56,854 nt of DNA from NCBI GenBank assembly GCA_903860195.1, contig CAIOPO010000017.1:1-56854 (forward strand), written 5' to 3'. The translations under genes and the position numbers were made by a program. Below the pieces are notes generated by a model that saw only the letters and a list, made by a program, of their open reading frames with translations, did not search any database and was not told where the DNA came from. Origin of the DNA: an uncultured Opitutia bacterium (GTDB lineage Bacteria > Verrucomicrobiota > Verrucomicrobiia > Opitutales > UBA953). Of this stretch, positions 1 to 8,408 are shown piece after piece (positions within the stretch are counted from its first letter, which is position 1; each line of letters begins with the position of its first letter).

Positions 1-3000
1 GCCCTTCGCAGGATCACCAGCCTTGGCCGACAGCGCGGTGAAACGCGCGGTCTTGGACTCGAGGGCGGCGAACTGCTCGGCGTTGAGGAGCGGAGGCGCG
101 TCGGTGGTGCGCGCGATCCTCGCGCCCTTGCCGAGCTTGCCCCAGGCGGCGTCGCCGGCGGCGGAAACGAAGACGAGGCCGTCCGGAGCCACCTTCTCGC
201 CTGCGAAGGTGCGGGTCATGTTCGTGCGGACCTCGGCCGGCTTGCGCTCGACGTTCCAAATCCGGTATTCCGCGAGCGCGCCCTGCGTGCCGCCCTTCGG
301 GGTGGACCACGCGATCGTGAGACCGGGCAGGTCATGGGCGGCCGCGACCTTGGAAGTACCGGCGGGCTCGCCGTCATGGTAGAGACGGATGACGCCGGCG
401 GAGTCGCGCGTGACGGCGACATGCGTCCAGATTCCGGGAGAGAGGGGCTTGGAGGCGACCGCGGCGTCGTGGATCTGAGCGCCCATGTAGGCGCGGAAGA
501 CGCCGCCGGCGAAGTTCAGGTCCAACACGCCCGGCGCGCCGAGGATGCTGTCATTGTTGTCCAGCTTGCCGTCGAGCCGCACCCAGGTCTCCACGGTGAA
601 GGGCCCCTTGAGCGTGAGCCCGCCCCTGGCGACGGCGTCGTTGGTGCCGTCGAGCAGGAGCACGCTGCGGAAGACGCCGCCCAGACGGGCAGAAAGTTCG
701 GCGAGCTCAGGACTGTCACCGAGCGCGATGGCGAGCTTCTCGGCCGCGGAGGCGTCCACCTCCGCGACGGCGACGACGCCGGCGGCCAGCGCGGCGGCCA
801 CCGTCTTCGCGCCCGTACGCGTGCCGCTGATCCCGTCGAGCACGACCTTGCGATCATTCACCGAAAGGGCCGGGTACAGCTTCATCGCGAGCGCGGAAGC
901 CTGCGGGGCGCGGGAAGCCACCAAGGCGCGGAGAGCGAGCTGGGAGATCTCCGCCGGAGCCGCACCGATGAGCGCGGCGACCGCTTCGGGCCTGGTCGTA
1001 CGAAGCTGCTGCAGACCAAGGAGAGCCTCGCGGCGCGAGTCATCGCGGGCGATGAGGGCCAGCAGGCCTTCCTCGAGTTCGAGGAGCTGGAAGCCGCCGA
1101 TGAGCTGGGCCGCGAGGGCACGCTCGGCGACGCCCTGCTTGAGCAAGGCCTGCGCGGCCTCAGCGACGACAGGGCCCACCTTGGTCGCATCGAGGTCGGT
1201 GCGGAAGACGAGCAGGAGCTCGACGACGCGGTTTCGCACGGCGGCATCGGCGAGGAGCTTGCGCAGCACGGCGACGCTGGTCGGCTGATCGAGCGTCCTG
1301 GCGACGGCGAAGAGCTCGTCCGGACCGGGCGCGCGGTCCAGCTGACCGACGAGTGCGGCGACGAGCGGGGCGCCGGTCCTGGGATCGAGGGCGAGCGCGG
1401 CGAACATGCGCCCTTCCGCGGGCAGGGACTTCGCCGATTCCGAAGCGAGGAAGGCCGCGACGGCCTCGGGCTGACGCTCCAGGTACATGCGGACGAGGTA
1501 GCGCTCGAACTCACGTTCATAGGCGATCCCCGCCTTGGCGGGCTGTCCGCGCCGATCGGGCGCCATCGGTCCGTCGAGCGAGGGCTTGGCGAAGGCCATC
1601 AGGGCGCCGAGCGCGTCGGAGGATTTGGCCGAGGCCTCTCCCAGGGTCTTGATGGCGGCGGCGCGGACTTCGGCGTCGGAATCTTCAGCGAGCGCGACCA
1701 GGTCGGCGACGTGCGGCGACCAGGCGCCGACATGGCGAAGGCCGTTGACGGCCTCGCGCCGGACGTTGCGGTCCGGATCCTTCAGAAGACGCTGGCAGAG
1801 CGGGCCGATCTTCTGGTGATGTTCGCCCAGGACCCAGAGCGCCTGGATCCGCCGTGCGGCGGGAGCTGAGGCGTCACCGACGACCGCGGTCAGCGCGGAA
1901 GTCGTCGCCTCCTCCGCCGGACGGTCGGCGAGCGTCTGCCAGGCGAGATGGGCGTCGGCCGCGATCTTGGAGCCCAGGCGGGCGATGAGGTCCGCCGAAG
2001 AAAGCTTCGTGTAATCCGGGACGGCCGGCGGGACGAAGTCCCGCGGCCGGATGCGCCAGATGCGGCCGGACTGCTTGTCGCGGTCGGGGTGATTGCGGGC
2101 GACCTCGTTGTGACTGATGATCTTGTTGTACCAGTCGACGACGTAGAGGCAGCCGTCGGGCCCCATCGTCATCGCGATCGGGCGGAAGAACGGGTCGTCG
2201 CAGCTCACGAGGTCGTCGAGCTTCTCCAGGCGGTAGCCGGAGCCGGCGCGGTGCTGGCGGATTGCGTTCACCTTGGAGGTGATCGGATTGGCCACGTACA
2301 TCACGCCGTCAAAGCCCTTGGGCCAGACCCCGGCGTCGGAGAGGGCGAGCCCGCTGAGTCCCGTGCCGCCCATCTTGAAGTCGGGCGCCTGCACCGGGAA
2401 CTGCGGCTGGTAGGATTTGGCCAGCCGGTCGGCGCAGCCCGGATACCAGGCGTATTCATGGAAAGGGATCACGGGGTAGCCGAAGTCGTTCGCCTCCTGG
2501 ATGAAGACCTCGCCCTCGCCCGTCATCGCCAGTCCCCAGATGTTGCACGGACCCGTGCTGGTCGGCTCAAAGTAACTCCCGTCCGGACGGAAGCGGGCCA
2601 TCCGCGTGTTGGGGAAGTCCGTGACCTCGCCCTTGGTCGAGACGACCTTGCCGCTGTTGAAGGCCCCCTGCGCGAGCCAGAGCCAGCCCCAGGGGGCGCG
2701 CGTGAACTGGTGCGGGAAGAGGTGGCTGTCCTGGATGCCGAAGCCGGTCAGCAGGGCCTTGCGGGAGTCCGCCCGGCCGTCGCCGTCAGCGTCGCCGAGG
2801 AAGACCACCTCCCGGCCGTGCTGCACGACCGCGCCGTCCTTGTAAGGCAGGACTCCTTCGGGGATGGCGAGCCCGTCCGCGAACACGCGGGCCTTCTGCG
2901 GTCCGGCGGCGAACGGAGTGTCGAAGACGACCACCTTGTCGCGCGCCTTGGACTTGTAGAGCGCCTCGGCGGCGGCGGGATTCTCATTGGCGTCGACCGG

Positions 3001-3888
3001 ATACTCCAGCGCCGTGCTGGACCAGGCGCGGCCGCGCTGGTCGAAGACGAGCATGATGAACTTGCCGAAGCCGTCGGACTCCTTGGCGACCAGCTCGATT
3101 TCAAAGCCGGGGGGCAGCTTGAAGAGCTTCTGCTGCTCCTCGGCCGAGCGGCGGACGCCCTCCACCGCGTTGTAACTGATGTCCCGGGCCTTGGCCTTGG
3201 GCGCCGGCGCCGCCTTGGCCTTGGGCGCGGCGGGCTTCACCGCGGGCACGGTCGCCCAGGTCGGCACGCCCGGCGTCGGCGGAAGCTCCTCGATCACGAC
3301 GTCCTTCGCCTGGACCGTCGCGACGCCGCCGGAGTGCAGCTGGATGCCGATGCGGCCGTCGAGCGCGACACCGCCGTCCTTCTCGACGTAGTCCTGGGCC
3401 TGCACGCCGTTGATCCAGGAACGGATGCGGGGGCCTTCGGCGCGGATGCGGTATTCGTTCCACTCGCCCTCCTTGACCGCCGCCTTGAGGGCGGCGGCGT
3501 CCAGGACCTCGGAGATCACCCGGTTGCGCCGGCTCTCGTCGTAGATCTTGCCGTACCAGCCCGGACCATAGTCGCACTGGTAGCCGGACATCTCGGTGCT
3601 TCCGGGGACGCGCACGCTGCGGATCTGCACCCCGCCGTTCACGAATCCCGTGCCCGTGAGCCGTAGCTTCAGGGTGAGCTCGAAGTTCTGATAGGACTTT
3701 TCCGTGGCGAGGAAGTAGTTGTGCGGCACCTTCTCGCCGGGACGTCCGCCGCGGATCTCGCCCTCCTCGGCCCGCCACCAGGCGGCGTCGCCCTCCCAGC
3801 CCGCGAGGGTTCGTCCGTCGAAAAGGGAGACGGGGGCGGCGGAGCAGGCTGCGGCGAGGAACAGCGGCAGGAGGCGGAAGAGGGGCAT
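1..3888 (-). CDS. Secreted PVC-type multidomain sugar-degradation protein (DUF1080, propeller, HEAT, LamG), 3' end cut off by window
   Basis: The frame is open from the ATG at 3888 to the left edge: 1,296 codons with no stop. A signal peptide (about residues 1-18, ending AACSAAP) is followed by a DUF1080/3-keto-disaccharide hydrolase-like domain (about 20-202, opening SLFDGRTLAGW). An Ala/Pro/Lys linker (about 205-235) leads to the PVC membrane-bound dehydrogenase-type beta-propeller (about 242-616, with GPDGCLYVVDWYN), then HEAT-like helical repeats (about 626-1005) and a LamG/concanavalin-like domain (about 1066-1215). In this family a c-type haem-binding domain (CxxCH) normally follows the point where the window ends; that part cannot be seen. 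The likely role is periplasmic or surface oxidation and hydrolysis of sugars, coupled to electron transfer. It is divergent from sufT. Domain identity is fairly sure; the substrate is unknown. Confidence 0.85.
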   Translation of the reverse strand, partial: MPLFRLLPLFLAAACSAAPVSLFDGRTLAGWEGDAAWWRAEEGEIRGGRPGEKVPHNYFLATEKSYQNFELTLKLRLTGTGFVNGGVQIRSVRVPGSTEMSGYQCDYGPGWYGKIYDESRRNRVISEVLDAAALKAAVKEGEWNEYRIRAEGPRIRSWINGVQAQDYVEKDGGVALDGRIGIQLHSGGVATVQAKDVVIEELPPTPGVPTWATVPAVKPAAPKAKAAPAPKAKARDISYNAVEGVRRSAEEQQKLFKLPPGFEIELVAKESDGFGKFIMLVFDQRGRAWSSTALEYPVDANENPAAAEALYKSKARDKVVVFDTPFAAGPQKARVFADGLAIPEGVLPYKDGAVVQHGREVVFLGDADGDGRADSRKALLTGFGIQDSHLFPHQFTRAPWGWLWLAQGAFNSGKVVSTKGEVTDFPNTRMARFRPDGSYFEPTSTGPCNIWGLAMTGEGEVFIQEANDFGYPVIPFHEYAWYPGCADRLAKSYQPQFPVQAPDFKMGGTGLSGLALSDAGVWPKGFDGVMYVANPITSKVNAIRQHRAGSGYRLEKLDDLVSCDDPFFRPIAMTMGPDGCLYVVDWYNKIISHNEVARNHPDRDKQSGRIWRIRPRDFVPPAVPDYTKLSSADLIARLGSKIAADAHLAWQTLADRPAEEATTSALTAVVGDASAPAARRIQALWVLGEHHQKIGPLCQRLLKDPDRNVRREAVNGLRHVGAWSPHVADLVALAEDSDAEVRAAAIKTLGEASAKSSDALGALMAFAKPSLDGPMAPDRRGQPAKAGIAYEREFERYLVRMYLERQPEAVAAFLASESAKSLPAEGRMFAALALDPRTGAPLVAALVGQLDRAPGPDELFAVARTLDQPTSVAVLRKLLADAAVRNRVVELLLVFRTDLDATKVGPVVAEAAQALLKQGVAERALAAQLIGGFQLLELEEGLLALIARDDSRREALLGLQQLRTTRPEAVAALIGAAPAEISQLALRALVASRAPQASALAMKLYPALSVNDRKVVLDGISGTRTGAKTVAAALAAGVVAVAEVDASAAEKLAIALGDSPELAELSARLGGVFRSVLLLDGTNDAVARGGLTLKGPFTVETWVRLDGKLDNNDSILGAPGVLDLNFAGGVFRAYMGAQIHDAAVASKPLSPGIWTHVAVTRDSAGVIRLYHDGEPAGTSKVAAAHDLPGLTIAWSTPKGGTQGALAEYRIWNVERKPAEVRTNMTRTFAGEKVAPDGLVFVSAAGDAAWGKLGKGARIARTTDAPPLLNAEQFAALESKTARFTALSAKAGDPAKG

Positions 3889-4019
3889 GGGGCGATGCTG
3901 TCAGGGCGGGCGGAAGTCCTCAACCCCTGAGTCCCCTCCCCTGCGCAACCCCGCCACCGCCAAACGCACATGGCGCGGACCGCGCTTGCGTCCGGACCCG
4001 GAAGAACAAGCGTGGAAGC

Positions 4020-4559
4020 ATGTCGGAACTCACGCTCACGCGGGACTGCAAGGCGTCCGTGATCCCCTCCGGGGACATCGTGGTGCTGGAGAGGGGCGCC
4101 GTCGTGAACGTCACCCAGGCGCTCGGAGGGAACGTGACCGTCCGCACCCCGATGGGCCTGTTCCGCATCGACGGCGGCGACCTGGACGCGCTCGGGCCGG
4201 AGGCGGCTTCCCGCTATGCGGCCGCCCCTGCGACGGCTGCGGCCGGCCCGCTGACGGAGGACGCGCTCTGGGAGTCGCTCAAGGGCTGCTTCGATCCGGA
4301 GATACCCGTGAACATCGTGGACCTCGGGCTCATCTACCACCTGGCGCTGACCGACGGCGCGAAGGGCAAGAAGGTGGCGGTGAAGATGACGCTCACCGCG
4401 CAAGGCTGCGGGATGGGGCCGGTGATCGCCGGCGACGCCAAGGCCAAGCTCGAGGCCGTGCCGGGCGTCGAATCCGCCGAAGTCGAGATCGTCTGGGACC
4501 CCGTGTGGAATCCGCGCATGATTTCAGAGGAAGGCCGGCAGCAGCTCGGACTGGAGTGA
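4020..4559 (+). CDS. sufT: Putative Fe-S cluster assembly protein SufT (MIP18 family)
   Basis: The 179-residue product has an N-terminal beta-rich segment (VVLERGAVVNVTQALGGNV) typical of the SufT extension. A DUF59/MIP18 domain follows from about residue 80, with DPEIPVNIVDLGLIY and the conserved cysteine loop AQGCGMGP. SufT-type proteins help mature iron-sulfur proteins in the cytoplasm. The gene overlaps the next one, hemW (a radical-SAM Fe-S protein), by four bases (GTGA), so the two are probably co-transcribed and functionally linked through Fe-S supply. No sufBCD genes are in the window. The start ATG at 4020 has only a weak GGAAG upstream; the N-terminus matches the family. Confidence 0.88.
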   Translation: MSELTLTRDCKASVIPSGDIVVLERGAVVNVTQALGGNVTVRTPMGLFRIDGGDLDALGPEAASRYAAAPATAAAGPLTEDALWESLKGCFDPEIPVNIVDLGLIYHLALTDGAKGKKVAVKMTLTAQGCGMGPVIAGDAKAKLEAVPGVESAEVEIVWDPVWNPRMISEEGRQQLGLE

Positions 4560-5698
4560 GCTCCGTCGCCGTGAACCGGGGCACGTCGCTCTACCTGCAC
4601 GTCCCCTTCTGCGCCTCGAGCTGCGACTTCTGCGCCTTCTACCAGGAGCAGCCGAAGCGGGCCGACCTCGAACGCTACCTCGCCGGCGTCGAACGTGAGC
4701 TGGCGCTCGACCCTCCGGGCCGCGTCGAGACGGTCTTCTGGGGCGGCGGCACGCCCGGACTCCTGCCCGCCGAGGACCTTGCGCGGCTCGGACGGGCCGT
4801 GACGGACGCCGCGGGCAGGCCCGAGGAGTGGACGGTCGAGCTGGCGCCCTCCTCCGTGCGCGCGGACAAGCTCGCGGCGCTCAAGGAGGCCGGCGTGACG
4901 CGCGTCTCGCTCGGCGTGCAGAGCTTCGACGCCGCGACGCTCGAGGCCCTCGGTCGCCGCCACTCGCCGAAGCAGGTCGAGGAGGCCTGGGCGCTCATCG
5001 AGTCGGCCGGCTTCGCTTCCCGCAACCTCGACCTCATGTTCGCCATCCCGGGCCAGGACGAATCACGCTGGACCGAGGACCTCGACCGCGCGACCGACCT
5101 GGCGCCGGACCACGTGTCGACCTACTGCCTCACGTTCGAGGAGGACACGGCGATGTATGTGAAACTGTCCCAGGGGAAGGTGAAGATCGACCGTGAGCTG
5201 GAGGCCTTCCTCTACCGTCGCACCTGGGAGCGGCTGGCGGAGCGCGGCTACGCCCAGTATGAAGTCTCCAATTTCGCAAGACCGGGCAAGGAATGCCGGC
5301 ACAACCTCATCACCTGGGAGATGGGCGAATGGCGCGGCTACGGACCCTCGGCGGCCTCCCAGTGGCGGCAGGAACGCTGGAGCAGCCCCGCCGACCTGGA
5401 AGGCTGGCTGCGGGCCGTGGCATCCGGCGCCCCGGCACGCGAGCACGTGCGGCGGCTCTCCCGGTCCGACCTTCTCGCGGACTCCCTGGTCTTCGGACTG
5501 AGGATGAACGCGGGCGTGAACCCCTTCGCTCTCGCGGAGAGATTCGGCGCCGAACTGCCCGCCGGCGTCACCACGCTCTTCGCCGACATGGTCGAGGAAG
5601 GACTCATGGAGCTCGCCGGCGACCGCTTCCGGCTGACGGCCGAAGGCCGGCTGCGGGCCGATGCCGCCGGCGTGGCGGTGCTGGAGAAGTTCACCTGA
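4556..5698 (+). CDS. hemW: Radical SAM haem chaperone HemW (coproporphyrinogen oxidase-like)
   Basis: The product is 380 residues from GTG 4556, which overlaps the sufT stop; GTG 4571 is an alternative start. The radical-SAM CX3CX2C motif reads CASSCDFC near residue 19, after YLHVPF. It continues with FWGGGTPGLL, GVQSFD and a C-terminal HemW domain with GYAQYEVSNFARPG. HemW is a haem-binding chaperone that inserts haem into respiratory enzymes and is often misannotated as HemN. Length and motifs fit HemW. The gene sits between sufT and an EamA-type exporter in an overlapping run (GTGA, then ATGA), which suggests one transcript. Confidence 0.9.
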   Translation: MSSVAVNRGTSLYLHVPFCASSCDFCAFYQEQPKRADLERYLAGVERELALDPPGRVETVFWGGGTPGLLPAEDLARLGRAVTDAAGRPEEWTVELAPSSVRADKLAALKEAGVTRVSLGVQSFDAATLEALGRRHSPKQVEEAWALIESAGFASRNLDLMFAIPGQDESRWTEDLDRATDLAPDHVSTYCLTFEEDTAMYVKLSQGKVKIDRELEAFLYRRTWERLAERGYAQYEVSNFARPGKECRHNLITWEMGEWRGYGPSAASQWRQERWSSPADLEGWLRAVASGAPAREHVRRLSRSDLLADSLVFGLRMNAGVNPFALAERFGAELPAGVTTLFADMVEEGLMELAGDRFRLTAEGRLRADAAGVAVLEKFT

Positions 5699-6588
5699 TG
5701 GAATACGCCCTGGGAGCCGCGTTCTTCTACGCCTGGTCCGTGACCTGCGCGCGGCGCAGCTCGGCCCATCACGGACCCGACCTCGCGAACCTCGGAAGGC
5801 TCCTCGTCGCGCTCGTGGCGGTCGGCCTCTTCGTCGCGCTCAGCGACCGGCATCCGTTCAGCCCCGGCTGGGGCTGGCTCCTGCTCGGCGGCATCCTGGG
5901 CCTCGGCGTCGGCGACATCGCGCTCTTCCACGCCCTGCCGCGCATCGGCGTGGGGCTGACGATGCTGCTCACCCAGTGCCTCGCGGCCCCGATCGCCCTC
6001 CTGCTGGAATACGAGGCGCTGGGGCTGTCCCCCAGCGGCGTCCAGATGCTCTCCGCGCTGGTCATCCTCATCGGCGTCGGAGTGGCCCTCGGCGAGCCCG
6101 CCGAGGGCGATCCGGCCGACCGCCGCGCCGGAGTGGCCCTCGGGCTGCTCTCCGCCTTCGGTCAGGCCTGCGGTGCGGTCGGCACGCCGATGGCGGCCGA
6201 CGCCTGCGCCCGTGCGAACGAGACCATGCCCGACGGCTTCGCGCAAGGGTTCGTCCGGCTGCTCGGCGGAGTGCCCGTGGTGATCCTTTTCATCCTCTGG
6301 ACGGCCCGCCGCGGCGGGCTGTTCGCGCGCGTGCGGCGGCCATATGACTGGCGCGCCGCGTCCGGCTGGATGCTCATGAACGGAATCGCCGGGCCGGCGC
6401 TCGGCGTGGCCTGCTACCAATGGGCGCTCACGCAGCATGACGCCGCGCTCGTGCTCAGCGTCGTCGCGCTCACTCCGCTGATCGGACTGCTCATGCAGTG
6501 GGCCGTGGAGGGCGTCCGCCCGTCCTGGCGGCTGTGGCTGGGCGGAGCGATCGCGATCGTCGGGGTGGTGCTGCTGCGGCGGCTCTGA
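5698..6588 (+). CDS. EamA/DMT-family membrane exporter
   Basis: The 296-residue, very hydrophobic protein has about ten predicted membrane segments in two halves, the arrangement of EamA (drug/metabolite transporter) proteins. The glycine-rich segment GGILGLGVGDIALFHALP and the second-half GPALGVACYQWAL match that fold. Its ATG overlaps the hemW stop (ATGA), so it is translationally coupled to hemW. The substrate cannot be deduced: metabolites, amino acids or nucleotide sugars are all possible. It ends two bases before the convergent symporter gene, with no visible terminator between them. Confidence 0.85.
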   Translation: MEYALGAAFFYAWSVTCARRSSAHHGPDLANLGRLLVALVAVGLFVALSDRHPFSPGWGWLLLGGILGLGVGDIALFHALPRIGVGLTMLLTQCLAAPIALLLEYEALGLSPSGVQMLSALVILIGVGVALGEPAEGDPADRRAGVALGLLSAFGQACGAVGTPMAADACARANETMPDGFAQGFVRLLGGVPVVILFILWTARRGGLFARVRRPYDWRAASGWMLMNGIAGPALGVACYQWALTQHDAALVLSVVALTPLIGLLMQWAVEGVRPSWRLWLGGAIAIVGVVLLRRL

Positions 6589-6590
6589 GG

Positions 6591-7904
6591 TCAGCCCGCC
6601 TCGGCCTTCCGCTCCTGGGCGTCCACCACCACGGTCGTCACCAGGTCGCAGCCGACGTTCGTCATCGAACGCGACATGTCGAGGATGCGGTCGACGCCGA
6701 GCACGACGCCGATGCCCTCGGGCGGGATGCCGAAGGTGGCGAGCAGGCCGGCGATGAGGGGCAGCGACCCGCCGGGAATGCCCGCCACCGCGACCGCGCT
6801 CAGCACGGAGAGCAGGAGGAGCGTCAGCTGCTGGCCGACGGAGAGGTCCACCCCGAACACCTGGGCGACGAAGAGCACCACGCAGCCCTCGTAAAGGGCC
6901 GTGCCGCTCATGTTCATGGTGGTGCCGAGCGGAAGCACGAAGCCCGCGACCCCCGGCCGGAGGCCGAGGACGCCCTTCGAGCATTCGAGCGCGGCGGGCA
7001 GGGTCGCGTTGCTGGAACTCGTCGAGAACGCGGTCACGAGCACTCCGCGGACGTCACGGAAGAACTCCAGCGGACGGCGGTCGGTCCAGAACCTGAGCCA
7101 GAGCGACATGGTGCCGAAGAGATGCAGCAGCATCACGGACAGGCAGCCGAGGGCGAACACGCCGAGGGCCACGAGGATGTCGAGTCCGACCTTGACCACG
7201 ACGCTGTAGATCATCGCCGGCACCGCGTAAGGCGCGAGCCGGAGGGCGAGCCGGACGATGCCGGTCATGAGTTCGGAGACGAGGTCGAGGGCGGACAGCA
7301 GGCCGCGGCGGCGTTCCTCGGGCAGGCCGGCCCCGACGACTCCGACCAGCAGTGCGAAGACGATGAGCGGCAGCACGTCGCCGATGGCGCCGTTGGTGTG
7401 GCCCATGACCGCGCCGAAGAGGTTCTTGGGCATGAACATCTCGACCAGCCCGGAGAGGGTCACGGCCGGGGCGGAGGCGGCCGTGGCCGCGTGCCTGCGC
7501 GCCGCGCCGCCGAACTCCTCCATGAGCATGGCCTTGGCGCCGGCGTCGAGATGGTCGCCGGGGCGGAGCAGGTTCATCATGATCAGGCCGAGCCCGACCG
7601 CGATGGCCATGTTGAGGAAGAAGAGCGTGAACGTGCGCCCGGCGAGCGGGCCCAGCCGGTCGAGCCGTCCGAGCTGGGCGACGCCCGCGACGAGCGAGGT
7701 GAACACCAGGGGGATGACGACGAAGAAGAGCATGCGCAGGAACACCTGCCCGAAGGGGTCCAGCACGGACGTGGCGAAGTCCTTCATGAACGTCAGCGCG
7801 GCCGGCTCCCAACGGCCGGCCAGCAGCGTGGCGAGCCCGAGCAGCGTGCCGACCGCGAGGCCGATGAGGATCCGGTTGGAAAGGTTGCGGTCGGTTTCAG
7901 CCAT
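6591..7904 (-). CDS. Dicarboxylate/amino acid:cation symporter (DAACS family, GltP-like)
   Basis: The 437-residue membrane protein belongs to the glutamate/C4-dicarboxylate symporter family. Signature segments include FLRMLFFVVIPLVFTSLV, the serine-rich re-entrant loop TAFSTSSSNATLPAALE, GTTMNMSGTALYEG (the NMDGT-like transport motif, here NMSGT) and the second hairpin region GIPGGSLPLIAGLLATFGIP. It imports acidic amino acids or dicarboxylates with H+ or Na+. NMSGT in place of NMDGT loses the acidic residue of the motif, which may affect cation coupling. The 110-base divergent region upstream carries a 7-bp inverted repeat in its leader. Specificity is uncertain; family membership is secure. 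Confidence 0.9.
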   Translation of the reverse strand: MAETDRNLSNRILIGLAVGTLLGLATLLAGRWEPAALTFMKDFATSVLDPFGQVFLRMLFFVVIPLVFTSLVAGVAQLGRLDRLGPLAGRTFTLFFLNMAIAVGLGLIMMNLLRPGDHLDAGAKAMLMEEFGGAARRHAATAASAPAVTLSGLVEMFMPKNLFGAVMGHTNGAIGDVLPLIVFALLVGVVGAGLPEERRRGLLSALDLVSELMTGIVRLALRLAPYAVPAMIYSVVVKVGLDILVALGVFALGCLSVMLLHLFGTMSLWLRFWTDRRPLEFFRDVRGVLVTAFSTSSSNATLPAALECSKGVLGLRPGVAGFVLPLGTTMNMSGTALYEGCVVLFVAQVFGVDLSVGQQLTLLLLSVLSAVAVAGIPGGSLPLIAGLLATFGIPPEGIGVVLGVDRILDMSRSMTNVGCDLVTTVVVDAQERKAEAG

Positions 7905-7914
7905 GAGCTTGGGG

Positions 7915-7938
7915 TGCGTCCTGCTTACTCCGGACGCA
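7915..7938. repeat. 7-bp perfect inverted repeat in the symporter leader
   Basis: TGCGTCC (7915-7921) and GGACGCA (7932-7938) flank a 10-base spacer, 10 bases upstream of the symporter ATG on the minus strand. It could be an mRNA hairpin close to the start codon or an operator. No function is shown. Confidence 0.5.
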
Positions 7939-7982
7939 GAAGTTTTCGATGCTAATCCAAGCGCTCCGGCCGGGCCGGACGC

Positions 7983-8010
7983 TTGCCACGAGGGGCGGGC
8001 GGGGTAAAAT
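7983..8010 (+). promoter_or_regulatory. Sigma70-type promoter giving a probable leaderless transcript
   Basis: TTGCCA (7983-7988), a 16-base spacer and TAAAAT (8005-8010, five of six consensus bases). The expected transcription start falls at about 8017-8018, exactly at the ATG of the next gene. An upstream in-frame ATG at 8009 overlaps the -10 box, so it is unlikely to be the real start. Confidence 0.65.
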
Positions 8011-8017
8011 GGGCCAC

Positions 8018-8401
8018 ATGAAGAACCTCGTCATCCTCGCAGCGTCGGCATGCCTGCTGGCCCTGGCGCCGTCTCCTGCGCAAGCCCAGAACCAGCCCGC
8101 CAAGCAGTCTCCCGCCAAAAAGGAGTCCCCGCTTTCCCGGGCCGATTCCATCGTCCTGTCCAAGGTCGAGTTCAACGACCTGCGTCTGGACAAGGTCGCG
8201 GCGGAGCTCACCGCCCTGTCCGCCAAGGCGGACCCGGCGGGCGGCGTGAAGGTGGCTTACGCCGGCCCGGCTAAAGACATCCCCTCGTTCAGCATCACCA
8301 TGAACGGGGTCAGTCTCGGGCAGTTGCTCAAGATCCTCACGCAGAGCGTGGGGTACCGCGCCTCGGCCAAGGACGGCGTGATCCTGCTGGAACCGCGATG
8401 A
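8018..8401 (+). CDS. Small secreted protein with STN/secretin-like C-terminal module
   Basis: The product is 127 residues with a clear signal peptide (KNLVILAASACLLALAPSPA, then QAQ). A charged linker follows, and the compact C-terminal half has FSITMNGVSLGQLLKILTQ and GVILLEPR. That beta-alpha-beta pattern resembles the short STN/secretin N-domain found in TonB-dependent and secretion proteins, but the match is only by eye. The start at 8018 is preferred to 8009 because the -10 box covers 8005-8010. It probably resides in the periplasm. Its neighbours, a symporter and a secreted glycosidase-like protein, do not define its role. Confidence 0.75.
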   Translation: MKNLVILAASACLLALAPSPAQAQNQPAKQSPAKKESPLSRADSIVLSKVEFNDLRLDKVAAELTALSAKADPAGGVKVAYAGPAKDIPSFSITMNGVSLGQLLKILTQSVGYRASAKDGVILLEPR

Positions 8402-8408
8402 ACAGGCC

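Noticed and set aside
1948-3666. 572-codon open frame on the plus strand
   Set aside because: It lies antisense to the large PVC protein, has Arg/Val/Gly-rich composition with no domain, and is a by-product of GC-rich codon bias.
6498-7955. 485-codon open frame on the plus strand
   Set aside because: Antisense to the symporter gene; composition dominated by Glu, His, Gly and Arg as expected for the complement of a membrane-protein gene.
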